A stretch of DNA of 64,000 bases, taken from assembly GCA_016703005.1 (NCBI GenBank), contig JADJCX010000010.1:1-64000 (forward strand), written 5' to 3'. The translations under genes were made by a program, and so were the position numbers. Origin of the DNA: Flavobacteriales bacterium. Its GTDB lineage: Bacteria; Bacteroidota; Bacteroidia; Flavobacteriales_F; PHOS-HE28. Below the pieces are notes generated by a model that saw only the letters and a list, made by a program, of their open reading frames with translations, ran no database searches and was not told the origin of the DNA. Below, in pieces: positions 18,008 to 27,412 of this stretch (positions within the stretch are counted from its first letter, which is position 1; each line of letters starts with the position of its first letter).

Positions 18008-20059
18008 TCAGGGTTCTGAAAGCAAGCGCTCAGCTTCTTCAGCACCAACGATCCTCGTACCCACCGCACCAACAAGGAACGCATCCGTTAGGCCTTTCTC
18101 TTTGATCGCGGCCAACGCATCATTCGCTTCAGCACGGCTCTTGAACGAGCCGTAGTAGTACCGCACCGCATCCGGACTTGTCACAGGTTCAACGTTGCCC
18201 ATCTCGATGAACTTGCCCATGACGTCACTGGGGACGTTGCCAGCGAATGTGCCCAACTGGATGCGGAACCGGATCATTTCCTTGTTGATGGATCCTTTCG
18301 GAATGCTGGTCAGATCTTCAGGCTCGGTGAGTTTGGCACCGGCCTCTTTGAGAGAAACACGCTTGCCCCCCTTGAACGCAGTGAGGAACGCACCCTCGAA
18401 GCCCTTCATCAACATGTCCACCTTCAAGGCAGCGGCTTGGTTCACATCCGTGAAGGAACCGGTATAATAGCGTGTCAGCCCATCGTCGCCTTTCAGCACT
18501 ACAAGATCGGGAATACCAGTAAAAATGTCCTTGCTGAGTTTGTCTTTGAAAGCCCCCAATTGCACGCGCACGATCGCTGGACCATCCGCTGGAGCTGCTG
18601 GAGCGACCACACTACCGCTAGCGGCCGCAACTTCATCCGCAATGCCTACCAAGGCATCTCCGTCCTGTGCCATCACCGTACCGTTCACACCGGCATCCTT
18701 CAACTGCAATTGGCGGCGGATCGCCTCAGGAAGGTCGTTGTACCCACCGACGACGAAGCTGATGGTATCGCCGTGCTCCACCGTGCGCAGGTCAGGTATA
18801 CTGAGCAACTGCTGCATTTGGGCCTCGGTGATGCCTTCCACTTCGCTGCCAACCTGCACGACGTACACCCGTTTGTTCGGGCGTGTGGTCGAACGACGTG
18901 GTCCAACGCTTTCGACCCTGCTGCTAACGATGTTGACGTTACCGCTGTCCTTGAAGTTGAGCCACGACTTCAGCATCATCTCATCGCTAATGGTGCGTCC
19001 GTCTGCATCAACTGCAGCACCCAGCGCTGTTCCGGCCTCCAAGTCGAGATGGTCAGGAACGCCGTCCCCGTCTTCATCCAGCGGACAGCCGGTCGAACTC
19101 ACTTTGGTGCCAGCAGGGGTATTCGGGCAAAGGTCCTTGAAGTCGTCAACGCCATCACCGTCTTCGTCGGCGGCCGTCACGAATTCTTGCATGTCTTCAG
19201 GGCTGATATCAATACCATCCTTGATGCTCGTGCGCTTCTTGCGCTCCATCGGGATCGCGTAACCAACACTGAACGAGGAGTACAGTATCCGATCGTTCCG
19301 CGCATCACCGGCGCGACCTTCAATGCTCTCATCCGTAACACCATCCACCAGATCGCTCAATGTCCAGTGGTATTGGGCACCGAGACGTAGGTCCAAGCCC
19401 GAGCCCAGATCCATACGAACGCCGAACCCCAAAGGGATTCCCCAGGTGCGTTCCGGATAGGCGCCGAATCCATCCAAGTCGAGTTCCCGGATGTCCGTCT
19501 CGTAATCATAGTCCCGGCGGATCTGCACGGCATCGGCGGCATTCGGTGCGTTCTGGGCGATGTCGCGGATCGTGCCATCGCTCCAGTAGTGGTACTGCCT
19601 GCCTTCGCGGTCGTACAGGTCTGTCTTGCTCAGGAATTCCACGCTCTCGAACCCCAAGCTCAGGTACGGGGCAACTTTGCTCGTTGGTCGCACCAAGTGC
19701 TTGAAGTTGTAGGTCAGCATGAAGCCGCCCATGGTCACACGGCTCTCGAAATTCAGGTTGCGCGACAAGCTTCGCTCGTTAGCTCCCAATTGTCCATGGA
19801 TGGCGAATAAGCTCCCCTCGAGCCAAGGAGTGATGGGTGCACTGGCACGGAGTTCATAGCCCAACCGAGTGACAAGTGGACTGTAGCCGTCATGGTTTCC
19901 TCCGATGTCGCCATAAAAGGAGAACATGCCGGCGCCCAGTGAGAACGAAGGGCGCAATTTGAAGGTGCTGGTGCTATCGTCCTGTGCCAATACGGGCAGC
20001 AAGCTCACGGCCAAGAGGCCTAGGGACACAACAAGTCGGGGAAGGGAACGTTGCGGCAT
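18008..20059 (-). CDS. Outer-membrane beta-barrel protein with TSP3-like linker and three SPOR-like modules
   Basis: A 683-residue protein. The signal peptide (about residues 1-25) is followed by an outer-membrane barrel region of about 250 residues (FSLGAGMFSFYGDIGGN at the front, ILYSSFSVGYAIPMERK at the back). A calcium-binding thrombospondin type-3-like linker follows (DEDGDGVDDFKDLCPNTPAG, DEDGDGVPDHLD). The C-terminal 300 residues contain three related units, each starting with VVQVGS, VRVQLGAF or FRIQLGTF and containing a YYTGSF/YYYGSF-like core. This resembles SPOR domains, which bind denuded peptidoglycan. The layout would link the outer membrane to the cell wall (inference). The gene follows the two-domain SPOR-like gene by 30 bases and is likely co-transcribed with it. 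Confidence 0.78.
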   Translation of the reverse strand: MPQRSLPRLVVSLGLLAVSLLPVLAQDDSTSTFKLRPSFSLGAGMFSFYGDIGGNHDGYSPLVTRLGYELRASAPITPWLEGSLFAIHGQLGANERSLSRNLNFESRVTMGGFMLTYNFKHLVRPTSKVAPYLSLGFESVEFLSKTDLYDREGRQYHYWSDGTIRDIAQNAPNAADAVQIRRDYDYETDIRELDLDGFGAYPERTWGIPLGFGVRMDLGSGLDLRLGAQYHWTLSDLVDGVTDESIEGRAGDARNDRILYSSFSVGYAIPMERKKRTSIKDGIDISPEDMQEFVTAADEDGDGVDDFKDLCPNTPAGTKVSSTGCPLDEDGDGVPDHLDLEAGTALGAAVDADGRTISDEMMLKSWLNFKDSGNVNIVSSRVESVGPRRSTTRPNKRVYVVQVGSEVEGITEAQMQQLLSIPDLRTVEHGDTISFVVGGYNDLPEAIRRQLQLKDAGVNGTVMAQDGDALVGIADEVAAASGSVVAPAAPADGPAIVRVQLGAFKDKLSKDIFTGIPDLVVLKGDDGLTRYYTGSFTDVNQAAALKVDMLMKGFEGAFLTAFKGGKRVSLKEAGAKLTEPEDLTSIPKGSINKEMIRFRIQLGTFAGNVPSDVMGKFIEMGNVEPVTSPDAVRYYYGSFKSRAEANDALAAIKEKGLTDAFLVGAVGTRIVGAEEAERLLSEP

Positions 20060-20089
20060 GCCGGAAAGATAATCGCCGGCTTTTACCGA

Positions 20090-21520
20090 TCACTGCACCC
20101 AACGTTGCTGGGTGATCATCAGGGCTTCCTGCACAGTGATCCGCTCCCCATTGTTGTATGCGGTAACAAAAGGACCGGGGAACTGATGGCCGGCTGAAAC
20201 AAAGGCTTGACGCTGGTCCCGGGCATCTTTGTACGCGGTATACCGGCCGGTGGTGTACTTGATCCAGCCCTCATGCCGCTCGATACCAAAGTCGCCGCCA
20301 AAGCGATGACGCGCTTGGAAATATGCCGTGCCCACCTCGCGATGAGCGGCGGTGATCTGCACTTTGTACGATACGCCGGTTTCAGGTGCTGGTATGCGGT
20401 TCGGTCGGGGTGCCACCGGATCGGAGTTTTGGGTGGTCGAAACCTCAGAAGCGGATCCGGTAACAGGTTCAACCGAACGCTCAACGGTCACATCCTTCGC
20501 GGCGATCGCTGCAACTCTCGCCTCTTCGGCGGCCAAGTATGCCGCGAATGCCTCTGGCCCAATGCTGAAACCTGAACTACCCAGAGCAACCTTTTGTGTC
20601 TCATCGTTCAACAAGTAGCCGAACTCGCCGTTCAGGATGTGTTGGCCAGGCTGGGCGTTGTTGCTTCGCAGCTTGTAGGTGACCTTCACTTCGTTGCTGG
20701 CAGGAAGGTTCAGCCAAACGAATTTTGCAATACGATCCTGCGCAGTGAATATGGCCTCGGAACTGGACTTTTCCATGGCAGTGAATCCAACAGGAAGCGT
20801 TTCCTGCAGCTTTCCGAATCCTCTGATCGCGCCTTTCTTCACAACTACCTCAACGAGCAGTTCCGTTTCGCTCACCATGGTGATCGTTCGCGTGCCGCTC
20901 ACATTGCCAGCACCCTGACCGGCTGGGATCATCGTGTCGTTTGCCTTCTCTGTCGGCGCAGGAACGAGCACTTCAGCAATTGTGGATGCCGAGGTCGGCT
21001 CCACTTCGGGTTGTGCCGCGGTCTCGATCACTTGGGCTGCAGGCTCGGTAACGACGGGCTCCGGTTGCAGAGGTACGGGCGCAACGGCTACCGCGGCACC
21101 GCCCAGGTCGATCACCGTAGGAGGCATTTCGTGCGTCTTACGCTCGTTGTCTTCGATATAGCTGAAGCGGCCGGCCAAGGGAAGTTTGCCTCCCACGGTT
21201 GCTGACGCGGAAAGCGTATAGCTGACCTTGAATGAGGGAGAAGTGGGCAGGCTCATCCATATGAACTTGGCCTTCTGATCATCAAAGGTGAAGGAGGCGC
21301 CTTTGCTGTCCACCACGGTTGCAGTGAGCCCTTCGGGAAGATCGATCTGCAGTTTTGCGAATCCGCCCAAGGATCCTTTCTCGACGGTAACGGTCACCTT
21401 GGTCTGACTGCCCGGTGCCATGGAGGCGGGTGCGTCATGCGTAATGCTGATACCGCTTTGGAAAAAGCCTTCGAAAAGGAACAGGCCTATCAAGTTGACG
21501 AGTACCAGCACATTGCTCAT
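20090..21520 (-). CDS. Membrane/envelope protein with two related Ig-like domains and a SPOR-like C-terminus
   Basis: A 476-residue protein with an N-terminal hydrophobic segment (NVLVLVNLIGLFLFEGFF). Two homologous domains are visible: residues about 30-165 (GSLGGFAKLQIDLPEGLTAT, KAKFIWMSLP) and about 205-335 (GAIRGFGKLQETLPVGFTAM, IAKFVWLNLPAS). An Ala/Pro/Glu-rich linker separates them. The C-terminal 85 residues (VSYKVQITAAHREVG, WIKYTTGRYTAYKDARD) look like a SPOR-type or bactofilin-cargo-like module also used in its neighbour. I do not recognise a named family. The pair of genes probably builds one envelope structure (inference). A perfect inverted repeat lies 22 bases upstream of the start. 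Confidence 0.65.
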   Translation of the reverse strand: MSNVLVLVNLIGLFLFEGFFQSGISITHDAPASMAPGSQTKVTVTVEKGSLGGFAKLQIDLPEGLTATVVDSKGASFTFDDQKAKFIWMSLPTSPSFKVSYTLSASATVGGKLPLAGRFSYIEDNERKTHEMPPTVIDLGGAAVAVAPVPLQPEPVVTEPAAQVIETAAQPEVEPTSASTIAEVLVPAPTEKANDTMIPAGQGAGNVSGTRTITMVSETELLVEVVVKKGAIRGFGKLQETLPVGFTAMEKSSSEAIFTAQDRIAKFVWLNLPASNEVKVTYKLRSNNAQPGQHILNGEFGYLLNDETQKVALGSSGFSIGPEAFAAYLAAEEARVAAIAAKDVTVERSVEPVTGSASEVSTTQNSDPVAPRPNRIPAPETGVSYKVQITAAHREVGTAYFQARHRFGGDFGIERHEGWIKYTTGRYTAYKDARDQRQAFVSAGHQFPGPFVTAYNNGERITVQEALMITQQRWVQ

Positions 21521-21541
21521 GGGGCGATCGGATTCGTGTCG

Positions 21542-21559
21542 CGTTCACGCACGTGAACG
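21542..21559. promoter_or_regulatory. Perfect inverted repeat, possible operator
   Basis: CGTTCACG-CA-CGTGAACG has 8-base arms with a 2-base spacer, centred about 30 bases upstream of the start at 21520. Its size and symmetry suit a dimeric regulator. There is no T-run, so it is not a terminator. No second copy was noticed elsewhere in the window. Confidence 0.4.
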
Positions 21560-21649
21560 ATGGCCACGAAACTATCCGCGCCGCAACCCGCGATCGGAGC
21601 GGATTGCCGATGTTATGCGAACAGGCATGTGTTGATGGGGAAGGTCCGA

Positions 21650-22392
21650 TCAGAAGTTCGGCCGCAGCATATACTTACTGTAGAACTTATCGATCGCATC
21701 CACGGCGTCGGTGGCGGTATCCACCATGCTGATCAATTCCAGATCCGCAGCGTTGATGTTGTGGTGTTTCTCGCCCATGGTTTGCTTGATCCAATCCAGC
21801 AAGCCCTGCCAATACTTCGTTCCGACGAGGATGATCGGGAAACGCGCGATCTTCTGGGTTTGGATGAGCGTGAGCGCCTCGAACAATTCGTCGAGGGTGC
21901 CAAAGCCGCCGGGCATGACGATGAAACCCTGGCTGTATTTGATGAACATGACCTTGCGAACAAAGAAGTAGTCGAAGTTGATGCTCTTCTCCTTATCGAT
22001 ATAGGCGTTCGGCTGTTGCTCGAAAAGGGAGTTCTATGTTCAGCCCGACACTGGTGCCTCCGCCCGGCGGCACCCTTGTTCGCGGCCTCCATGATCCCCG
22101 GCCCACCGCCGGTGATCACACCGTAGCCGCGCTTGGTAAGCAGGAAGCCGATCTCTTCTGCGAGTTTGTACTCCGATCTTTCTGCGGCTGTGCGCGCGCT
22201 GCCGAACACGCTTACACAGGGGCGAATGCGTTGCATGGCGGCGAAGCCTTCAACGAACTCGCTCATGATCTTGAAGATCGCCCAGCTATCGTTGGCCTTC
22301 ACTTCGCTCCATCCTTTCCGCTTGAAGGCTTTCTTGATCCGTTGCTCGGTTTCGTCGCCTGCGGCGGGCGCGGCTTTAAGGTTCTTCGCCAT
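21650..22392 (-). pseudogene. LOG-family (TIGR00730, cytokinin riboside hydrolase-like) protein, two frameshifts
   Basis: Three reading frames together give one full-length LOG-family protein. The first (from 22392) gives IRPCVSVFGSARTAAERSEY and the nucleotide-binding GGGPGIMEAANKGA. The second gives GGTSVGLNIELP near 22040. The third (to 21650) gives EQQPNAYIDKEKSINFDYFF and then the family signature PGGFGTLDELFEALTLIQT. The two indels lie near a C/G-rich run at about 22060-22068 and at a TTTT run near 22028. LOG enzymes hydrolyse nucleoside monophosphates to base and ribose 5-phosphate. With both family motifs intact, sequencing error is a real alternative to gene loss. Confidence 0.75.
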
Positions 22393-22509
22393 TTGAATGC
22401 TTTGTGCGGCCTTGTGCGGTGGCGGCCGTGCGAAAGAAAGCGATGTTCACTTGGCCCGGTGCGGTCTTCTCGACTTTCACTGACAACGGGGAACTAACAA
22501 TCCCCGGTC

Positions 22510-25377
22510 TCAGGCCAGTTCTTTTTCCAAGTACGGAGCAGTGTGCCCCTTTCCCATAAGCGCTACCTCTTCAGGTGTGCCCCGAGCAGTGATACGTCCA
22601 CCACCATCGCCACCTTCCGGGCCCATGTCAATGACGTGATCGGCCGTTTTGATGATGTCCATATTGTGCTCGATCACGAGCACGGTGTTGCCATGATCGG
22701 TCAGACGGTCGAGCACGGTGATCAGCTGGCGCACGTCCTCGAAATGCAGACCGGTGGTCGGTTCATCGAGGATATAGAAGGTGTTCCCCGTGTCGCGCTT
22801 GCGGAGTTCGGTAGCTAGTTTTATCCGCTGCGCTTCGCCCCCGCTGAGTGTGGTGCTGCTCTGGCCAAGGCGCAAGTAGGAGAGGCCCACATCCAGGAGT
22901 GTGCGCAACTTCACCGCTATCTGCGGAACGTCGGCAAAGAGGGCATGGGCATCCTCAACGCTCATATCCAGCACATCGCTGATGCTCTTGCCCTTGAACC
23001 GCACTTCAAGCGTTTCGCGATCGTACCGCTTCCCACGACATGCCTCGCACGGTACATGAACGTCCGGCAAGAAGTTCATTTCAATAGTGCGAACACCTGC
23101 GCCCTTGCATGTTTCGCAGCGCCCCCCGGGTGTGTTGAAGCTGAAGCGGCCGTTCTTGTAGCCGCGCACCTTGGCCCCGGGTAACCCGGCGAACAACGCG
23201 CGGATGTGATCGAAGAGACCGATATAGGTGGCAGGGTTGCTGCGCGGGCTCCGGCCGATGGGGCTCTGGTCCACTTCGATCACCTTATCGATATGCTCGA
23301 GGCCTTCGATCTTCTTGTACGGCAGCGGTTTCAGGTCGCTGCGGTAGAAGTGCTTGCTGAGGATGGGGTACAGCGTATCGCCGATCAACGAACTCTTTCC
23401 GCTGCCACTGACCCCGGTGATGCAGATGAACTTGCCCAACGGCAGTTCGATCTCCACATTCTTCAAATTGTTGCCACTGGCCCCGCGCAGCAAAAGCCGT
23501 TTCCCCGAACCGGCACGACGGGTTGCTGGTACCGCCACGGTTTTGTCGCCGCGGAGATACTGGGCCGTTTCGGAATCCTCCTCTAGCAGTTCCAGTGGGG
23601 GCCCCGATGCCACGATGCGGCCCCCATGTTCGCCGGCGCCGGGCCCGATGTCGATCACGTGGTCGCTGTTCAACATCATTTCCTTGTCGTGCTCAACAAC
23701 GATCACGGTGTTCCCTCCATCGCGTAGCTGCTTCAAGCTGTTGATGAGCCGCAGATTGTCCCGCTGGTGCAGTCCAATGCTGGGCTCGTCCAGGATGTAT
23801 AGCACGCCGGTGAGTTGTGCGCCGATCTGCGTAGCCAAACGGATACGTTGTGCTTCGCCTCCGCTCAAGGTCCTTGCGCTGCGGTCGAGGGTCAAATAAT
23901 CGAGCCCGACATCGAGCAGGAAACCGCTGCGCGCGGTCACTTCTTTGAGAATGTCATGTGCGATCACGGCCGCATTTCCTTCCAAGCCGTCCCCCAGTTG
24001 CTTGAAGTGTTCGTGCAGCGCCGTGATGCTCAGTTGGGCAACCTCGCTGATGTTCTTTCCGCCGATACGGAAATGCAAAGCCGTCTTCTTCAGTCGTGCC
24101 CCTTTGCACTCCGCGCACGCTACCATGTGGGTGAAGCCTTCCGCCCATTTCTGGGCCGATTTCGGTCCTTCCTCCGCTTGCTCCAGTATGTACGGGATGA
24201 TGCCCTCGAATTGAACGGTGCGATCGCTCAAGCCCACATTGCTGCTCACGCGCAATGGCTCGTCCATGCCGTTCAAGAGTGCCGCGAGCACAGCGTCGTC
24301 CATCTCTTCGATGGGCGTATCGAGATCATGGCCGAAGCTGCTCAGAACCGACTCCACTTGTTTGAACACCCAACTTGGCTTGTACGCACCGAGGGCTACG
24401 ATCGCTCCCTTCTTGATGCTCTTGCGACGATCCGGTACGATCCTGTCGAGGGCGACAGCTGTGACCTGTCCGAGGCCGCTGCACACCGGGCACGCGCCGT
24501 ATGGACTATTGAAGCTGAAAAGGTTGGGCTCCGGTTCCTCGTAGGCGATACCGCTTGTCGGGCACATCAGGTGGCGGCTCAGGAAGCGGTGGTTGCCGGC
24601 CACGGTGTCGAGCACCATCAGATTACCCTTGCCATACTTCAACGCTGTATTGCAGCTATCGGCAACGCGCTTCCGTACATCCTCCTTCACGCGCATGCGG
24701 TCCACCACCAGTTCGATGTCGTGCACCTTGTACCGGTCCAGCCGCGGACGGGTAGTGAGGTCCACGATGGCACCATCCACGCGGGCCTTGAGGAAGCCTT
24801 GCCGCAAAAGCTGCTCGAACAATTCGCGATAGTGGCCTTTGCGCCCACGTACCAACGGGGCGAGGATCTGCACATCGTGGCCGTTGTGTTCGTTCAATAT
24901 CAGGTCCACGATGCGTGCATCCGTATACCGCACCATGCGTTCACCGGTAACATAGCTGTAAGCCTCACCAACGCGTGCGTACAGAAGTCGCAACAGGTCA
25001 TAGATCTCCGTTACCGTTCCCACCGTACTTCGCGGGTTGCGACTGATGGTCTTCTGTTCAATAGCGATCACCGGACTGAGGCCGGTGATCAGATCCACAT
25101 CGGGTCGTTCAATGCCGCCGAGGAATTGCCGCGCGTAAGCATTGAAGGTCTCGATGTATCGACGTTGTCCTTCCGCATGCAGTGTGTCGAAAGCAAGACT
25201 GCTCTTGCCACTTCCGCTGAGGCCGGTGATCACGGTCAGTTTCTCGCGCGGTATGCGTACGTCGATGTTCTTCAGGTTGTGGACGCGCGCACCCAACACC
25301 TCGATGTACTCCTGTTCAATAGGTTCGCGCGTTCCGTTCGTGGCCCGTGTTCGCGCAGCGGTCTTCTGTTTGCTCAC
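22510..25377 (-). CDS. uvrA: Excinuclease ABC subunit A
   Basis: At 955 residues it has the full UvrA length. UvrA is the damage-recognition ATPase of nucleotide excision repair and loads UvrB. Two ABC ATPase modules are present, with Walker A GLSGSGKSSL and GVSGSGKSSL, signature LSGGEAQRIRLA and LSGGEAQRIKLA, and Walker B YILDEPSIGLHQRDN and YILDEPTTGLHFEDV. Zinc-binding Cys pairs are seen in ACPVCSGLG and in CETCKGAG with CEACRGKRY. It starts with GTG, sharing one base with the stop codon of the upstream lytic transglycosylase gene. It is thus the last gene of the exopolysaccharide block, which is an unusual place for uvrA. Confidence 0.97.
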   Translation of the reverse strand: MSKQKTAARTRATNGTREPIEQEYIEVLGARVHNLKNIDVRIPREKLTVITGLSGSGKSSLAFDTLHAEGQRRYIETFNAYARQFLGGIERPDVDLITGLSPVIAIEQKTISRNPRSTVGTVTEIYDLLRLLYARVGEAYSYVTGERMVRYTDARIVDLILNEHNGHDVQILAPLVRGRKGHYRELFEQLLRQGFLKARVDGAIVDLTTRPRLDRYKVHDIELVVDRMRVKEDVRKRVADSCNTALKYGKGNLMVLDTVAGNHRFLSRHLMCPTSGIAYEEPEPNLFSFNSPYGACPVCSGLGQVTAVALDRIVPDRRKSIKKGAIVALGAYKPSWVFKQVESVLSSFGHDLDTPIEEMDDAVLAALLNGMDEPLRVSSNVGLSDRTVQFEGIIPYILEQAEEGPKSAQKWAEGFTHMVACAECKGARLKKTALHFRIGGKNISEVAQLSITALHEHFKQLGDGLEGNAAVIAHDILKEVTARSGFLLDVGLDYLTLDRSARTLSGGEAQRIRLATQIGAQLTGVLYILDEPSIGLHQRDNLRLINSLKQLRDGGNTVIVVEHDKEMMLNSDHVIDIGPGAGEHGGRIVASGPPLELLEEDSETAQYLRGDKTVAVPATRRAGSGKRLLLRGASGNNLKNVEIELPLGKFICITGVSGSGKSSLIGDTLYPILSKHFYRSDLKPLPYKKIEGLEHIDKVIEVDQSPIGRSPRSNPATYIGLFDHIRALFAGLPGAKVRGYKNGRFSFNTPGGRCETCKGAGVRTIEMNFLPDVHVPCEACRGKRYDRETLEVRFKGKSISDVLDMSVEDAHALFADVPQIAVKLRTLLDVGLSYLRLGQSSTTLSGGEAQRIKLATELRKRDTGNTFYILDEPTTGLHFEDVRQLITVLDRLTDHGNTVLVIEHNMDIIKTADHVIDMGPEGGDGGGRITARGTPEEVALMGKGHTAPYLEKELA

Positions 25378-26333
25378 TATTCCTCCTTCGCTGTATCGAA
25401 CGCCTCCGTTGGTAGGAGGATCTCATAGGTCTTGCCCTTGGCGTTGGTCAGTTTCACATCGCGCAGCCATGGGTTGAGCAACTTGAGTGTCTTATAGTTG
25501 GTGCCTTGCCGGATGGCGAAGTCAGCCAGGTCTTCGATGGGGCCGGTTACTTCAAGCGCGCGTGTCCGGTATGGTGCATAGAGATCCTGTGGACGAAGGT
25601 GAAAACCGTAACGCGCAGGGTCGCGGATGATCTCTTTGGCGGCAAGAATTCGGAATATGTAACGCGATGTTTCCTCCGGCAGGAGCAGAGCGAAGTAGTC
25701 TTGGGTCTTCTGCCTTTCCACCTGCTTGTTGAGGCCACCTCCCCCGAGATTGTAGCTCGCCACCGCCATGCTCCAAGATCCATATTGCGTGTGGGCTTCC
25801 TTGAGGTACTTGCATGCGGCTTCGGTGCTCTTCACGACGTTATACCGCTCGTCCACTTCCGCGCTCACTTCCAGCCCGTATTTGGGTGCGGTTTCCTTCA
25901 TGAACTGCCAGAAGCCCGTGGCGCCCATGGGCGAAACGGCGTTCGTCAATCCGCTTTCGATCAACGCCAAGTATTTGAGGTCATCAGGAACCCCTTCGCG
26001 CGCAAGAATGGGTTCTATCACCGGGAACCAACGCGCCGCGCGCTTGTGCGAGAGAAGGCTGTTGCTCTGCCAGTAGGTGTTCACCAGCAGCTCGCGATCC
26101 AGTCGCTCGCGCACATCCAGCAATTGCAAGGGGATGTTCTCGCCGCAGAAGTCGATGTTATCGGGCAGCGTCAACGAGAAGATCTTGTAGTTATCGTTGA
26201 AGAGCCTTCGGTGATCATCATCGGTACGGGGTTCGGCGCTGGAGAACGATAGCAGGTGCAAAGTGACCGCTCCGAAAAGTAGGAGGGTAATCCAAGCACC
26301 GCTCTTCAGGATTATGCGTGCAGCGCTGTTCAT
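25377..26333 (-). CDS. Membrane-anchored lytic transglycosylase (SLT domain)
   Basis: A 318-residue protein with one N-terminal hydrophobic segment (residues about 13-31). The SLT domain spans about residues 100-250: LALIESGLTNAVSPMGATGF has the catalytic Glu in ALIES, followed by GFWQFMKETAPKYGL and the closing AVASYNLGGGGLN. Such enzymes cleave the MurNAc-GlcNAc bond of peptidoglycan. The last 60 residues resemble a LysM-like or YcjW-type tail (GTNYKTLKLLNPWL). The start overlaps the stop of the upstream glycosyl-1-phosphate transferase gene (ATGA). Placement after the export genes suggests it opens the cell wall for the polysaccharide exporter, which is inference. Confidence 0.9.
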   Translation of the reverse strand: MNSAARIILKSGAWITLLLFGAVTLHLLSFSSAEPRTDDDHRRLFNDNYKIFSLTLPDNIDFCGENIPLQLLDVRERLDRELLVNTYWQSNSLLSHKRAARWFPVIEPILAREGVPDDLKYLALIESGLTNAVSPMGATGFWQFMKETAPKYGLEVSAEVDERYNVVKSTEAACKYLKEAHTQYGSWSMAVASYNLGGGGLNKQVERQKTQDYFALLLPEETSRYIFRILAAKEIIRDPARYGFHLRPQDLYAPYRTRALEVTGPIEDLADFAIRQGTNYKTLKLLNPWLRDVKLTNAKGKTYEILLPTEAFDTAKEE

Positions 26334-27409
26334 TCAACGGGTGGTTTCGTGCGGCGTGTGGGGATGAACAACGCCAAGAAGACGATCATTGCGTAGGCCG
26401 CAAAGATGGCGGTATGCCAAGGCTCCCATGTGCCAATAAAGCGCAACATCACGAAGCCGAGCAGCACGTTCACCGCGGAAAGTCCGGCGAAAACCATTGC
26501 GACTTGGGCATCGCTGAGCCCAGCGTAACCCAGGTGATGAGTGGTGTGGTCCTTTCCGCCCACGAACGGAGAAGAGCCCCGGGCAATACGATTGATCGAA
26601 ACAGCCGTGGTGTCGACGATCGGAAGCAGGAAAATGATCAGGGCCATGAAGGCTTGGCGCAACGCATCGGGGTGAGCGAGATCGGGTGCTCCATTCCAGA
26701 AGCACTGGACCCCGATCCATGCGAGAAACACGCCGAGGAACTGGCTTCCCGTATCGCCCATGAACATGCGGCTCGGGTTCCAGTTGAAGAAGAGGAAACC
26801 GCACAACGACGCCAGCACACCGACACAAATGACCATGTGTACGCTTTCGTCCTGCACTTGGAAATGAAGGACCAGGATGGCTGCGACAACAATGAACAAG
26901 CTCACGGTCGTGGTGATCGCGTCCATGTTGTCGAGCATGTTGATGCTGTTCATCATGCCCACCGTCCAGAGGATCGTGAGCAGCCAGTTGGCCCATTGCG
27001 TATCGAACATTTGAATACACGAACCCGAGGCGATCAGTATGACCCCACAAGCGACTTGGACGGTGAACTTCAGCAAAGGCCGAGTGTTGTATGCGTCATC
27101 GGCAAGGCCCATCAAAAAACCCAATGCAGTGGCGCCCAGCAATCCCAACAGTTCCGGTTGCAATGGGCCACCATGGCCAGGGAACAACGCGCTGTAAAAG
27201 GAGAAGGCGCCAAGGAACACGATGAAGAAGCCGATGCCGCCGAAAGCCGGCTTACTGGCGTTGCTCCATCTCGTCGGTTGCACCTTGGTGTCCCTTAAGC
27301 CAAGGGTTTTGGCGAAACGCATAAAAACGGAGTTCACCAAAAGGCTGAACGCGAGCGCGGCGAAGAAAAGGCCCGCGAGAATGATGAAGAGTTGACTGTC
27401 GCTGTACAT
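26330..27409 (-). CDS. Undecaprenyl-phosphate sugar-1-phosphate transferase (WecA/TagO/MraY family)
   Basis: A 359-residue polytopic membrane protein with about ten helices. Family motifs are visible: GLADDAYNTRPLLKF (Asp-Asp), NMLDNMDAITTTVS (NxxNxxDG-like) and MGDTGSQFLGVFLAW. The His-containing loop near DHTTHHLGYAGLSDAQVAM is also typical of the WecA/TagO branch. These enzymes transfer a HexNAc-1-phosphate from UDP-sugar to undecaprenyl phosphate and thus start polysaccharide chains. Its location between rfbC and the transglycosylase gene fits a role as initiating enzyme of the exopolysaccharide made here. Sugar specificity cannot be read from sequence. Confidence 0.92.
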   Translation of the reverse strand: MYSDSQLFIILAGLFFAALAFSLLVNSVFMRFAKTLGLRDTKVQPTRWSNASKPAFGGIGFFIVFLGAFSFYSALFPGHGGPLQPELLGLLGATALGFLMGLADDAYNTRPLLKFTVQVACGVILIASGSCIQMFDTQWANWLLTILWTVGMMNSINMLDNMDAITTTVSLFIVVAAILVLHFQVQDESVHMVICVGVLASLCGFLFFNWNPSRMFMGDTGSQFLGVFLAWIGVQCFWNGAPDLAHPDALRQAFMALIIFLLPIVDTTAVSINRIARGSSPFVGGKDHTTHHLGYAGLSDAQVAMVFAGLSAVNVLLGFVMLRFIGTWEPWHTAIFAAYAMIVFLALFIPTRRTKPPVE

Positions 27410-27412
27410 GGG

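Noticed and set aside
23815..25428. Long open frame of 537 codons on the plus strand opposite uvrA
   Set aside because: It is antisense to a certain uvrA gene, has His- and Ala-rich shadow composition and no motif.
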